A DNA stretch of 64,000 nucleotides from Stenotrophomonas sp. UBA2124 (GTDB lineage: Bacteria; Pseudomonadota; Gammaproteobacteria; Xanthomonadales; Xanthomonadaceae): positions 1 to 64,000 of the forward strand of contig DCXY01000049.1 of the NCBI GenBank assembly GCA_002329155.1, written 5' to 3'. The translations under genes and the position numbers were made by a program. Below are positions 1 through 7,772 of this stretch, one piece after another; within the stretch, counting starts at the first letter, position 1; every line of letters begins with the position of its first letter. The notes beneath the pieces are model-generated. The model was not told where the DNA came from. It made no database searches and was given only the letters and a program-made list of their open reading frames with translations.

Positions 1-329
1 GGCGCGCGCGGGTAATCCAGCGGTTGCCCGTCATCGCGGCGGAAACTGATGATCTCGGGCTTGAGCTTGGCCTTGAGCCGCGCGAACGGCTGCATGTGGC
101 TGAGGCTGTACTTTACCCGCATGTCGGCGAAGCGGGTGTCGGCCTTGAGCTGCGCGTAGAAGCTGTCGACGGCCTCGCGGCTGCCCGCCAGGAACAGGTT
201 GATGCCCTCCTCCGCCACCAGGATGGTGCCGCGCAGCTCCAGCGCCTGCGCACGCTCCAACAGGGTGCTGGTGAGCGCCTGTGCGTCATCAAGGGGAACG
301 AAATGGTAGGCGGCGGTATTGACGATCAT
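1..329 (-). CDS. trhO: tRNA uridine(34) hydroxylase (rhodanese-like, UPF0176), N-terminal fragment
   Basis: Partial gene running off the left edge; about 109 N-terminal residues are present. It starts MIVNTAAYHFVPLDD and contains GTILVAEEGINLFLAG, the hallmark N-terminal acylphosphatase-like part of the TrhO/YceA family, followed by FADMRVKYSLSHMQPFARLKAKLKPEII. Family members hydroxylate U34 of certain tRNAs to 5-hydroxyuridine using a C-terminal rhodanese domain with a catalytic Cys. That domain lies outside the window, so activity cannot be judged here. The ATG at 327-329 is the only start that gives the conserved N-terminus. Confidence 0.88.
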   Translation of the reverse strand, partial: MIVNTAAYHFVPLDDAQALTSTLLERAQALELRGTILVAEEGINLFLAGSREAVDSFYAQLKADTRFADMRVKYSLSHMQPFARLKAKLKPEIISFRRDDGQPLDYPRA

Positions 330-449
330 GCGGGTAGTTTAAACGACGAGCTTCAAGGGGCCGCCTGGCAGGCGGATTCAGGCAATACGTTCAGGAACGG
401 AGCAGCGCCGCGTCCGCTTCGCGCGGGGAAGCAGCCACACAGGCAGGCC

Positions 450-815
450 TCAACCGCGCAGCAGAACGAACGGCAGCAGCACCAGCGCGGCGGCGGCCAG
501 CATGCCCAGCAGCACCGCGATCACGAACAGCGGCCGCTGCCTGAACACCGAGCCGAACGTCTCGGCCGTGCCGTCGCGCAGGCCCGCCTCACGCTCGGCA
601 CGCACGCGCTGTGAGCGCTGTGCCTGGTAGTCGGCCATCAGTGCCTTGGCGCGGGGGTGGTCGTCGTTCTCGCGCAGCCAGATGCCGCCACTGGAAATGC
701 CCCAGGGGCTGGCCTCGGTGCGGTACCAGGGGATGTTGTTGCGGTCGAGCAGTTCACCGACGTCGCGGCTTTCGTCCTCACCGACATTGCGCAGATTGAG
801 CAGCAGTTTCGCCAT
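450..815 (-). CDS. Small DUF6164-type membrane protein
   Basis: 121 residues. The N-terminal 60-70 residues (MAKLLLNLRNVGEDE, PWGISSGGIWLREND) form a soluble domain resembling the DUF6164 proteins common in Xanthomonadaceae and distantly the DUF2007 signal-transducer fold. A charged linker rich in Arg and Glu follows (about residues 60-85), then one C-terminal membrane span (FVIAVLLGMLAAAALVLLPFVLL) ending in RG. No function is known. It is transcribed away from the lipoprotein FKBP gene at 877, so the 61-bp gap must hold both promoters. The family name is from memory; the membrane anchor is clear in the sequence. Confidence 0.75.
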   Translation of the reverse strand: MAKLLLNLRNVGEDESRDVGELLDRNNIPWYRTEASPWGISSGGIWLRENDDHPRAKALMADYQAQRSQRVRAEREAGLRDGTAETFGSVFRQRPLFVIAVLLGMLAAAALVLLPFVLLRG

Positions 816-876
816 CGCGCCATGATACCCGGCATCGATGCGCTACCCTTGCACGCCTTTCCCGCCGGAGCGCGCC

Positions 877-1308
877 ATGCGTCGTCTGTTCATCCCCCTG
901 CTGTTGTCCGTGCTCGCCGCTGGCTGTACGCCCCCGGGGCCGCCACCGGGCGGCAGCATCGCCACCTTCGAGCGCATCGACACGGTGCCCGGCACCGGCG
1001 CCGAAGCCGTGCCCGGCACCAGGGTCAGCGTGCACTACACCGGCTGGATCTTCGACGAGCGCGTGCCGGACAAGCACGGCGAGAAGTTCGACAGCTCGGT
1101 GGACCGTGGCGAACCGTTCGCCTTCGATCTGGGCGACAAGCAGGTGATCCGTGGTTGGGACGAGGGCGTTGCCGGCATGAAGGTCGGCGGCAAGCGCACG
1201 CTGATGATTCCGGCCGAATACGGCTACGGCAACCGCAGCGTGGGCCCGATCCCCGCCGGTTCCTCGCTGGTGTTCGACGTCGAACTGCTCGATGTCAAAC
1301 CTCGCTGA
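877..1308 (+). CDS. FKBP-type peptidyl-prolyl cis-trans isomerase, lipoprotein
   Basis: 143 residues from the ATG at 877, preceded by GGAG at 867-870. An in-frame ATG at 838 lacks a ribosome site and would spoil the signal peptide. The N-terminus is a lipoprotein signal ending LAAGC, with lipidated Cys17. A single FKBP domain (about 30-143) follows, with VSVHYTGWI, FDSS, QVIRGWDEGVAGMKVGGKRTLMIPAEYGYG and LVFDVELL. These are the conserved core residues that form the prolyl isomerase pocket. It should fold proteins in the periplasm while anchored to a membrane. Its 3' end overlaps the next gene by 17 bp, so the two are probably co-transcribed. Confidence 0.92.
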   Translation: MRRLFIPLLLSVLAAGCTPPGPPPGGSIATFERIDTVPGTGAEAVPGTRVSVHYTGWIFDERVPDKHGEKFDSSVDRGEPFAFDLGDKQVIRGWDEGVAGMKVGGKRTLMIPAEYGYGNRSVGPIPAGSSLVFDVELLDVKPR

Positions 1309-2527
1309 TAAACGTGTCGCGGTGATCGGCGGCGGCCCTGCGGGGCTGTTCGCCGCCGAACGCCTGCGCGCGGCGGGGCTGGCCGTGGACCTGTACGAGG
1401 CCAAGGGCTCGCCGGGGCGCAAGTTCCTGATCGCCGGCAAGGGCGGCCTCAACCTCACCCACTCCGATCCCCGCCCGCTGTTTGACAGCCGCTACCGCGA
1501 ACGGCAGGCGCAGGTGGCCGGCTGGCTGGATGGGTTCGACGCCGCCGCACTGTGCCGCTGGGCGCAGGGGCTGGGTGTGGAAACCTATGTGGGCAGCTCG
1601 GGCCGCGTATTCCCGGTGGACCGCAAGGCCGCGCCGCTGCTGCGCGGCTGGGTGCGCCGGCTGAAGGAACAGGGCGTGCGTTTCCATGTGCAGCACCATT
1701 GGCAGGGCTGGAACGCCGATGGCAGCCTGCGCATGGCCACCCAAGATGGCGAGACCGCCGTGCAGGCCGATGCCACGGTGTTGGCATTGGGCGGCGGCAG
1801 CTGGCCGCAGCTTGGCTCCGACGGCGGCTGGGTGCCGCTGCTGCAGGAACGCGGCGTGGACGTTGCCCCGCTGCAGCCGGCCAACTGCGGCTTCGACATA
1901 GCCTGGACGCCCCATTTCCGCCAGCGTCATGCCGGCGCACCGCTGAAACCGGTGCTCGCGCACTGGCAGAACGTGCATGGCCAGGCGCAGCAGCTGCAGG
2001 GCGAGTGCGTCATCAGCGACTACGGCATCGAAGGCAGCCTGATCTACGCGCTGTCGGCGGATCTGCGCGAGCAGATCTACCGCGACGGCCAGGCGGTGCT
2101 GCATCTGGACCTGGTACCGGGCCGCGAGCAAGCGCGCCTGCTTGCCGACCTGGGCCGCTCACGCAAGGGCCGCAGCTTTGGCGAGCACCTTCGCCGCGCC
2201 GCCGGTCTGGATGGTCCGCGTGCCGCGTTGGTATTCGAGATATTGGGCAAGGATGCCGGCAACGATATCGCTGCCGTCGTACGCGCACTGAAGCGGCTGC
2301 CGCTGCATCTGCAGCGCGCACGCCCGATGGCCGAGACCATCAGCACCGCAGGTGGCGTGCGCCTGGAAGCCATGGACAATCAGCTGATGCTCACCGCCCT
2401 GCCTGGCGTGTTCTGCGCTGGCGAAATGCTGGACTGGGAAGCCCCCACCGGCGGCTACCTGCTCACCGCCAGCTACGCCAGCGGCCTGCGCGCCGCCGAA
2501 GGCGCCATCAACTGGCTCAGCAACTGA
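1292..2527 (+). CDS. BaiN/HI0933-family FAD-dependent oxidoreductase
   Basis: 411 residues. The N-terminus VAVIGGGPAGLFAAERL (Gly13-Gly18) is a Rossmann FAD-binding motif, followed by GRKFLIAGKGGLNLTHS, diagnostic of the HI0933-like flavoprotein family. The C-terminal part has STAGGVRLEAMDNQLMLTALPGVFCAGEMLDWEAPTGGY, the second FAD-contact segment. This version resembles the TIGR03862-type branch. Physiological substrates of the family are largely undefined; some members reduce steroid or bile-acid double bonds. It overlaps the FKBP gene by 17 bp in another frame, so translational coupling is likely. Confidence 0.88.
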   Translation: MSNLADKRVAVIGGGPAGLFAAERLRAAGLAVDLYEAKGSPGRKFLIAGKGGLNLTHSDPRPLFDSRYRERQAQVAGWLDGFDAAALCRWAQGLGVETYVGSSGRVFPVDRKAAPLLRGWVRRLKEQGVRFHVQHHWQGWNADGSLRMATQDGETAVQADATVLALGGGSWPQLGSDGGWVPLLQERGVDVAPLQPANCGFDIAWTPHFRQRHAGAPLKPVLAHWQNVHGQAQQLQGECVISDYGIEGSLIYALSADLREQIYRDGQAVLHLDLVPGREQARLLADLGRSRKGRSFGEHLRRAAGLDGPRAALVFEILGKDAGNDIAAVVRALKRLPLHLQRARPMAETISTAGGVRLEAMDNQLMLTALPGVFCAGEMLDWEAPTGGYLLTASYASGLRAAEGAINWLSN

Positions 2528-2540
2528 GCAAACGAACAAC

Positions 2541-2569
2541 GTAGCCCGGGTAAGCGCAGCGCACCCGGG
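2541..2569 (+). repeat. GTAG-headed palindromic repeat (REP/SMAG-like), single copy
   Basis: The element starts with GTAG and then has CCCGGGT, an inner stretch AAGCGCAGCGC, and ACCCGGG, so it can fold into a hairpin. The same 29-30 bp sequence recurs near 33.6 kb and six times near 53 kb. A GTAG head next to a short stem-loop is typical of Stenotrophomonas REP elements mobilised by RAYT transposases. No RAYT gene is in this window. Confidence 0.85.
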
Positions 2570-2685
2570 GCCTTTGGTTCCGCGCCCACTGCAGCGCAGG
2601 CGTGACTATCAACTAACGCAGTCCGTATCGCCGCTTCGGTTATCGCCTCCTGCCTGCCGCACGCTGGGCATGCAGGAGCAACAGC

Positions 2686-2710
2686 GACTCCCGCCCACGC
2701 GGGAATGACG
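2686..2710. repeat. Dispersed TCCCGC...GCGGGAATGACG palindrome
   Basis: Arms TCCCGC and GCGGGA around a CCAC loop, followed by ATGACG. A related copy lies at 29138-29160. This is a second dispersed repeat family, distinct from the GTAG elements. Confidence 0.6.
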
Positions 2711-2724
2711 CCTCTGGATGCGAT

Positions 2725-2752
2725 GCGGCCCGGGCATTCACACCCGGGCCGC
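2725..2752 (-). terminator. Strong GC hairpin after the FMN glutamate-synthase-like gene
   Basis: Perfect 10-bp arms GCGGCCCGGG and CCCGGGCCGC around an 8-nt loop, 14 bp past the stop of the minus-strand gene ending at 2767. There is no U-run, so it is either a weak terminator or an mRNA 3'-end stabiliser. Confidence 0.5.
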
Positions 2753-2766
2753 ACAGCCTCAACCCC

Positions 2767-4389
2767 TCAGCGCAGCTTGCTCGAACGTATCGCCACCATC
2801 CGCGCCGGCGGGATGAAGGAATCGCTGCAGGCATCGGCCCAGTAGTCGCGGAACACGGTGTGCTCCGGCACCTGGGTGAGCAGTTCGCCCGGCTCCAGAT
2901 AGCGGTACAGGCTGGCGAAGGAACGGATTTCCACCGGCGAAACACGGCGCAGGATGTGCTCCGGGCCCAGCTCGGATGGATCGTGCAGACCCGCCGCACC
3001 CAGTAGATCACGCAGTGCGCGCAGGGTGTTGTCGTGGTAATTGAACACGCGCTGGCCCTTGTCCACCGGCTCCAGGTGACGCCAGCGGCTGGGATCCTGC
3101 GTGGCAATGCCGGTGGGGCACTTGTCGTTGTGGCAGCTCAGCGACTGGATGCAGCCCAGCGCGAACATGAAGCCACGGCCTGCGTTGCACCAGTCCGCGC
3201 CCAGCGCGATGGTGCGTGCTATCTCGAATGCACTGGTGATCTTGCCGGCCGCACCCAAGCGGATGCGCTCGCGCAGGTTCAGGCCCACCAGCGTGTTGTG
3301 CACCAGGATCAGCGCCTCGTTCATCGGCACGCCAACGTGGTCGATGAACTCCGCCGGCGAGGCACCGGTGCCGCCTTCGGCACCATCCACCACGATGTAG
3401 TCCGGCAGCAGCCCGGTTTCCTGCATTGCCTTGGCAATACCGAACCATTCCCATGGGTGGCCGATGGCCAGCTTGAAGCCCACCGGCTTGCCGCCAGACA
3501 GCTCACGCAGGCGCGCGACGAACTGCAGCAGTTCTACCGGCGTGGAGAATGCCGAATGCTTGGACGGCGACACACAGTCCACGCCCATCGGCACGCCACG
3601 GGTCAGCGAGATTTCCGCGCTCACCTTTGCTGCCGGCAACACACCGCCGTGGCCCGGCTTGGCACCCTGCGACAACTTGATCTCGATCATCTTGACCTGA
3701 TCATCCGCGGCATTGGCGGCAAAACGCTCTTCGTTGAAGCGGCCGTTCTCGTCGCGGCAGCCGAAGTAACCCGAACCGATTTCCCACACCAGGTCACCAC
3801 CGTTCTCGCGGTGGTACGGCGAAATCGAGCCCTCGCCGGTATCGTGGTAGAAGTTGCCCAGCTTGGCACCCTTGTTCAACGCACGGATGGCATTGGCCGA
3901 AAGCGAGCCAAAGCTCATCGCCGAGATGTTGAACACACTGCACGAATACGGCTTGGCGCACTCGCCACCAATCACCACGCGGAAATCATGCTGCGGAATG
4001 GTGGTTGGCGACATCGAGTGGTTGATCCACTCGTAGTCCACCGCATAGGTGCTGCGCAGCGTACCGAACGGCACCACATCCATCTCGTTGCGCGAACGCT
4101 GGTAGATCAGCTGCCGCTGCTGGCGCGAGAACGGCACGTCCTCCAGGTCGCTCTGCACGAAATACTGGCGGATTTCCGGGCCGATGGACTCGAAGCCATA
4201 GCGGAAATGCGCCAGCACCGGATAGTTGCGCCGCAACACGCTGCGGCGCTGCAGCACATCCCAGGTGCCAAGCACCGACATCAGCCCGAACAGGCCCACG
4301 CCCCAATACCAGGCAGGCCAATAGCTGGCCAGCGCCAGCGAAACCGGCAGCATGATCAGCGCCAGCAGATAAACCAGATAACGATGCAT
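2767..4389 (-). CDS. Membrane-anchored FMN-binding glutamate synthase-family protein
   Basis: 540 residues. Two hydrophobic segments at the N-terminus (about 4-22 and 28-42) anchor the protein. The rest is the FMN/Fe-S domain of the glutamate synthase large subunit: SFGSLSANAIRALNKGA, GAKPGHGGVLPAAKVS, YIVVDGAEGGTGASP (FMN-phosphate loop) and SCHNDKCPTGIATQDP near residue 410-425, whose cysteines match the [3Fe-4S] site. The glutamine amidotransferase and GltD partner are absent, so it need not make glutamate; such stand-alone proteins occur widely without a settled role. GAGAACGGTA just before the ATG serves as a ribosome site. It stands alone between a hairpin and the dehydrogenase gene. 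Confidence 0.88.
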   Translation of the reverse strand: MHRYLVYLLALIMLPVSLALASYWPAWYWGVGLFGLMSVLGTWDVLQRRSVLRRNYPVLAHFRYGFESIGPEIRQYFVQSDLEDVPFSRQQRQLIYQRSRNEMDVVPFGTLRSTYAVDYEWINHSMSPTTIPQHDFRVVIGGECAKPYSCSVFNISAMSFGSLSANAIRALNKGAKLGNFYHDTGEGSISPYHRENGGDLVWEIGSGYFGCRDENGRFNEERFAANAADDQVKMIEIKLSQGAKPGHGGVLPAAKVSAEISLTRGVPMGVDCVSPSKHSAFSTPVELLQFVARLRELSGGKPVGFKLAIGHPWEWFGIAKAMQETGLLPDYIVVDGAEGGTGASPAEFIDHVGVPMNEALILVHNTLVGLNLRERIRLGAAGKITSAFEIARTIALGADWCNAGRGFMFALGCIQSLSCHNDKCPTGIATQDPSRWRHLEPVDKGQRVFNYHDNTLRALRDLLGAAGLHDPSELGPEHILRRVSPVEIRSFASLYRYLEPGELLTQVPEHTVFRDYWADACSDSFIPPARMVAIRSSKLR

Positions 4390-4419
4390 TACCGTTCTCG
4401 AACTCGCGGATGGCGGATT

Positions 4420-5709
4420 CTACAACCGGTCGTCAATTACTTCCCGCGGCCATGCCGATTTCACGTCGTACACCACCATATCCGGCACACCCAGAGCGCG
4501 GATGGCGTTGACGTCGAATTCACGGAACTGATGGTGCGCAACGGCCAGCACCACCGCGTCGTAAGCACCGGCCTGCGGGGCTTTGACCAGATCCACGCCG
4601 CCCATGTCATGCGCACCGCGCGGGTCTGCCCACGGGTCGAACGCATCCACTTGCGCACCTGCGGCGGCCAGCATCTGCACCAGGTCCAAAGCGCGGCTGT
4701 TGCGCAGGTCCGGGCAGTCTTCCTTGAAGGTCACGCCCAGCACCAGTACGCGCGCGCTCTGCAGCGCCTTGCCCTTCCCTTCCAGCAACTGCCGCACCCG
4801 TGCGACCACATGCGCGACCACGCGGTTGTTCACCTGCCGCGCGGTGTGGATCAGATCGGGGTGGTAGCCCACGCTTTCGGATTTGTGCAGCAGGTAATAC
4901 GGGTCCACGCCAATGCAGTGGCCGCCCACCATGCCGGGCCGGAACGGCAGGAAATTCCACTTGGTGCCTGCCGCTTCCAGCACATCCAGCGTATCGATGC
5001 CGAGGCGGTCGAAGATCAGCGCCAGCTCGTTGACCAGCGCGATGTTCACATCGCGCTGGATGTTCTCCACCACCTTGGCAGCCTCGGCCACGCGGATGGA
5101 CGGCGCGCGCCAGGTGCCTGCAGTGATGATGCGCAGGTACAGCGCGTCCACGACATCCGCCGCTTCGGCGGTGGAACCGGCGGTGATCTTGCGGATATCG
5201 GGCAGGCGCCGCTGGCGATCACCCGGGTTGATGCGCTCCGGGCTGTAGCCGCAATAGAAGTCCGTGTTGAACCGCAGCCCCGAGCCCTGCTCCAGCAGCG
5301 GCACGCAGACCTCCTCCGTCGTGCCCGGGTACACGGTGGACTCGTAGATCACCAGATCGCCGCGCTTGAGCACGCCAGCAATCAGCTGGCTGGCCGCACG
5401 TATCGGCTCCAGGTCCGGCTGCTCATAGGCATCAATCGGCGTGGGCACGGTGACGATGTAGACATTGCAGGCGGCAAGGTCGCCGGCATCGGCGCTGTAG
5501 CGCGCATGCAGGGCCGCAGCCAGTTCCGCATCGTCGGTTTCAAGGGTGTGGTCATGGCCGGCATTGAGCTCGGCCACGCGCGCGGCATTGATGTCGTAGC
5601 CCAGCACGTCGAGCACCTTGCCGAACTCCACCGCCAACGGCAGCCCCACATAACCCAACCCAATGATGCCAATGCGCGGCTGGGCCGCTGCGGTAATCGG
5701 GGCGCTCAT
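4420..5709 (-). CDS. UDP-N-acetylhexosamine 6-dehydrogenase (TviB/WbpA-like)
   Basis: 429 residues from the ATG at 5707-5709. A longer reading frame would run through tRNA-Leu and is rejected. IGIIGLGYVGLPLAVEFGK is the NAD-binding Rossmann motif, STVYPGTTEEVCVPLLE and FYCGYSPERINPGD are family signatures, and MVGGHCIGVDPYYL carries the catalytic Cys. The enzyme oxidises C6 of a UDP-sugar twice to a uronic acid using 2 NAD+. KWNFLPFRPG favours the TviB/WbpA branch (UDP-GlcNAc or UDP-GalNAc) over UDP-glucose dehydrogenase. No glycosyltransferase or polymerase gene lies nearby, so it is an orphan that probably supplies a polysaccharide locus elsewhere. Confidence 0.88.
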   Translation of the reverse strand: MSAPITAAAQPRIGIIGLGYVGLPLAVEFGKVLDVLGYDINAARVAELNAGHDHTLETDDAELAAALHARYSADAGDLAACNVYIVTVPTPIDAYEQPDLEPIRAASQLIAGVLKRGDLVIYESTVYPGTTEEVCVPLLEQGSGLRFNTDFYCGYSPERINPGDRQRRLPDIRKITAGSTAEAADVVDALYLRIITAGTWRAPSIRVAEAAKVVENIQRDVNIALVNELALIFDRLGIDTLDVLEAAGTKWNFLPFRPGMVGGHCIGVDPYYLLHKSESVGYHPDLIHTARQVNNRVVAHVVARVRQLLEGKGKALQSARVLVLGVTFKEDCPDLRNSRALDLVQMLAAAGAQVDAFDPWADPRGAHDMGGVDLVKAPQAGAYDAVVLAVAHHQFREFDVNAIRALGVPDMVVYDVKSAWPREVIDDRL

Positions 5710-5732
5710 GCCACTCCTGACAAGATGAGGTG

Positions 5733-5816
5733 TGCCCGGGGCGGGGATCGAACCCGCATAGCCTTTCAGCTGAGGGATTTTAAGTCCCTTGCGTCTACCA
5801 GTTTCGCCACCCGGGC
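5733..5816 (-). tRNA. tRNA-Leu (anticodon UAA)
   Basis: 84 nt. The acceptor stem GCCCGGG pairs with CCCGGGC; the discriminator is A, and CCA is not encoded. A five-base anticodon stem AGGGA/TCCCT encloses the loop CTTAAAA, giving anticodon UAA. The GGTTCGATCCC T-arm and an extended variable arm fit a class II leucine tRNA. It lies just upstream of the dehydrogenase gene on the same strand. Confidence 0.95.
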
Positions 5817-5839
5817 ATCGCAATAGCGTGCCTGATTGG

Positions 5840-5860
5840 GCCGCAATTGTGAATTGCGGC
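5840..5860 (-). terminator. Hairpin at the 3' end of hemN
   Basis: Perfect 9-bp inverted repeat GCCGCAATT / AATTGCGGC with a 3-nt loop, 27 bp past the hemN stop and 24 bp before tRNA-Leu. It lacks a U-run, so its termination strength is uncertain. It may also protect the hemN mRNA 3' end. Confidence 0.4.
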
Positions 5861-5886
5861 AAGCACATTGGCGGCCAGGGCCAGAC

Positions 5887-7308
5887 TCAGATGGCGCGTG
5901 AATAGCGGGCCGGCTGCTGCGGTGCCTTCAGGTAGCGGTCAAAGCACATGGCGATAAGCCGCAGCAGCGGACGCCCCGGGCGCGTTGCCGCGACCACGCC
6001 ATCGCGGCAGCTGGCCAGGCCATCGAGCTCCAGCCGCTTCAGCGCCTCCAGTTCGTCGGCGAAGTAGCTGTCGAAGTCCACGCCGTGGCGCTGGCCGAGC
6101 GCGCGGCCATCCACCTTGCCGTGGCACATCAGCTCCTGGATCAGCTCGGCGCGCAGAATGTCGTCGGCATCCAGTTCCAGCCCCCGCCATACCGGCAGCA
6201 GGCCCTGATCCAGGCGCGCCTCCCAGCCGACGAGATCGCGCGGGTTCTGGCTGTAGCTGTTGTCGATGCGGCTGATGGCGCTGACGCCCAGCCCCAGCAG
6301 GTCGGTTTCGGCATGGGTGGTATAGCCCATGAAATTGCGGTGCAGGCTGCCGGCACGCTGCGCACGCGACAGATCTTCTTCCGGCAGTGCGAAATGGTCC
6401 ATGCCGATGTACTGGTAGCCGTCATGCGACAACCGCTCCACCGCCAGCCCAAGGAGGGCCAGCTTCTGTTCGGGGTCCGGCAGGTCGGCATCGTGAATCT
6501 GCCGCTGCGCCTTGAACATGTGCGGCAGGTGCGCGTAGCCGTAGATGGCCAGGCGGTCGGGGCGTGCCTGCATCACCGTGTCCAGCGTGCGCCCGAAACC
6601 CTCCAGCGTCTGCCGTGGCAGGCCGTAGATCAGATCCACGTTCACCGAGCGCATGCTGTTGTCGCGGCAGGCCTGGATGATGGCCATGGTTTCATCCACA
6701 CCCTGGATGCGGTTGATTGCCCGCTGCACTTCCGGGTCGAAATCCTGCACACCCAGGCTGGTGCGGTTGAAGCCAAGCTCGGCCAGCAGTGCGATGTCTT
6801 CCACGCTCACTGAACGCGGGTCCAGCTCGATGGAGAAATCGCGCGCGGCGCTGTCGCTGAAATTGAAACGCTCGCCCAGCCCTTCCACCAGCCGCCGCAG
6901 TTCTTCCGGCACTAGGAAGTTGGGCGTGCCACCGCCGAAATGCAGCTGAATGACCTCTCGCTCCTGCGCGAACAGCGGCGCCACACGGTCGGCCTCCAGC
7001 AGCACCTGGTCCACGTAGTGCGTGCCCTTGCTGCGGTCACGGCTGATCACCCGGTTGCAGCCACAGTAGAAGCACGGGCTGGTGCAGTACGGCACGTGCA
7101 CGTACAGCGATAACGGGCGCCCGCTGGTGTTGCTGCGCGCAATGGCGTGGCGGAACTGTTCCTGCCCATAGCCGTCGTGAAAATGCGGCGCGGTGGGGTA
7201 GGACGTATAGCGCGGGCCGGGGCGGTCATAGCGGCGCAGCAGCTCCGGATCGAAGCTCCAGCCCAGCGGGTTCAGCAGTACGGGATTGGTTTCCATGCTG
7301 CGCAGCAT
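5887..7308 (-). CDS. hemN: Oxygen-independent coproporphyrinogen III oxidase
   Basis: 473 residues (469 if translation begins at the internal Met at 7296). A radical-SAM enzyme that decarboxylates coproporphyrinogen III to protoporphyrinogen IX without O2. YVHVPYCTSPCFYCGCNRVI holds the HemN CX3CX2CXC cluster. HFGGGTPNFL, SIELDPRSV, NRTSLGVQDF, VDLIYGLPRQT and YGYAHLPHMFKAQRQI are HemN-specific, the last distinguishing it from HemW-like proteins. The C-terminal ELIQELMCHGKVD completes the fold. It is transcribed away from a small membrane protein and a CcoG-like gene. Two FNR-type boxes lie within 70 bp upstream, fitting induction under low oxygen. Confidence 0.95.
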   Translation of the reverse strand: MLRSMETNPVLLNPLGWSFDPELLRRYDRPGPRYTSYPTAPHFHDGYGQEQFRHAIARSNTSGRPLSLYVHVPYCTSPCFYCGCNRVISRDRSKGTHYVDQVLLEADRVAPLFAQEREVIQLHFGGGTPNFLVPEELRRLVEGLGERFNFSDSAARDFSIELDPRSVSVEDIALLAELGFNRTSLGVQDFDPEVQRAINRIQGVDETMAIIQACRDNSMRSVNVDLIYGLPRQTLEGFGRTLDTVMQARPDRLAIYGYAHLPHMFKAQRQIHDADLPDPEQKLALLGLAVERLSHDGYQYIGMDHFALPEEDLSRAQRAGSLHRNFMGYTTHAETDLLGLGVSAISRIDNSYSQNPRDLVGWEARLDQGLLPVWRGLELDADDILRAELIQELMCHGKVDGRALGQRHGVDFDSYFADELEALKRLELDGLASCRDGVVAATRPGRPLLRLIAMCFDRYLKAPQQPARYSRAI

Positions 7309-7331
7309 CAGCCAGCGGGCTTGGCATTTCC

Positions 7332-7345
7332 TTGAGCCAGATCAA
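7332..7345. promoter_or_regulatory. FNR/ANR-type box, proximal to hemN
   Basis: TTGAGCCAGATCAA differs from the FNR consensus TTGAT-N4-ATCAA by one base. It is centred about 42 bp from the second hemN start codon. If the other box drives hemN from -41.5, this one would overlap the start of transcription and could act negatively. Confidence 0.65.
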
Positions 7346-7363
7346 TCGGGGCGCGGATGAGGC

Positions 7364-7377
7364 TTGATTCAGATCAA
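7364..7377. promoter_or_regulatory. Perfect FNR/ANR box between hemN and the CcoG-like pair
   Basis: TTGATTCAGATCAA matches the FNR consensus TTGAT-N4-ATCAA exactly. It is centred at 7370.5, in the 176-bp gap between the divergent genes. A site at -41.5 would place start points near 7412 on the plus strand and 7329 on the minus strand, both plausible, so one site may serve both directions. Confidence 0.8.
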
Positions 7378-7484
7378 AGCCATTCAGCCGGTCTCTGATT
7401 AGCCTGCGAACCCTGCCATTGCGCCCACCACAGACCATTGCAGGGGCCGTAGCCCTGTCCGCCACGGCCCAGACCCCGGAAAGC

Positions 7485-7772
7485 ATGAACGAAATCGACC
7501 CGGCCACCGTCCCCCGCTCCACCGTGCGACAGCTCGGCGCGGTGCTCTGGCCCAGCTTCATTGCCGCGCTGGTGGCCACGGCCCTGTTCTTCGCTGTGGT
7601 GGACCCGCTCAAGCTGGCCGCGATCAGCCTGCCCCAGCAGCCCATCGGCCGCGGCCTGGGCTATACCCTCGGCTTCGCGCTGCTGTGGCTGGCCACGGCA
7701 GCGGCCAGCAGCTTCACCACTCTGCTGCTGCGCCCGCGCCGCGACGACCGCGCCCAGGACCTGTACGAATGA
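7485..7772 (+). CDS. Small two-span membrane protein upstream of ccoG-like gene
   Basis: 95 residues from the ATG at 7485, with GGAAAG seven bases upstream; an in-frame ATG at 7419 has no ribosome site. Two hydrophobic stretches are visible: LWPSFIAALVATALFFAVV (about 17-36) and LGYTLGFALLWLATAAAS (about 56-74). The C-terminus is basic then acidic (RPRRDDRAQDLYE). No known family was recognised. Its stop overlaps the next start (ATGA), so it is translationally coupled to the Fe-S protein and probably shares its FNR control. Confidence 0.75.
   Translation: MNEIDPATVPRSTVRQLGAVLWPSFIAALVATALFFAVVDPLKLAAISLPQQPIGRGLGYTLGFALLWLATAAASSFTTLLLRPRRDDRAQDLYE

Noticed and set aside
3034..5826. A 930-codon plus-strand open frame
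   Set aside because: It lies antisense to the GltB-like and dehydrogenase genes and tRNA-Leu, with no recognisable domain. High GC with strong third-position bias keeps antisense frames open.
5710..5868. Longer N-terminus for the nucleotide-sugar dehydrogenase
   Set aside because: The extension is the translation of tRNA-Leu; the Met at 5709 starts directly before the Rossmann motif.
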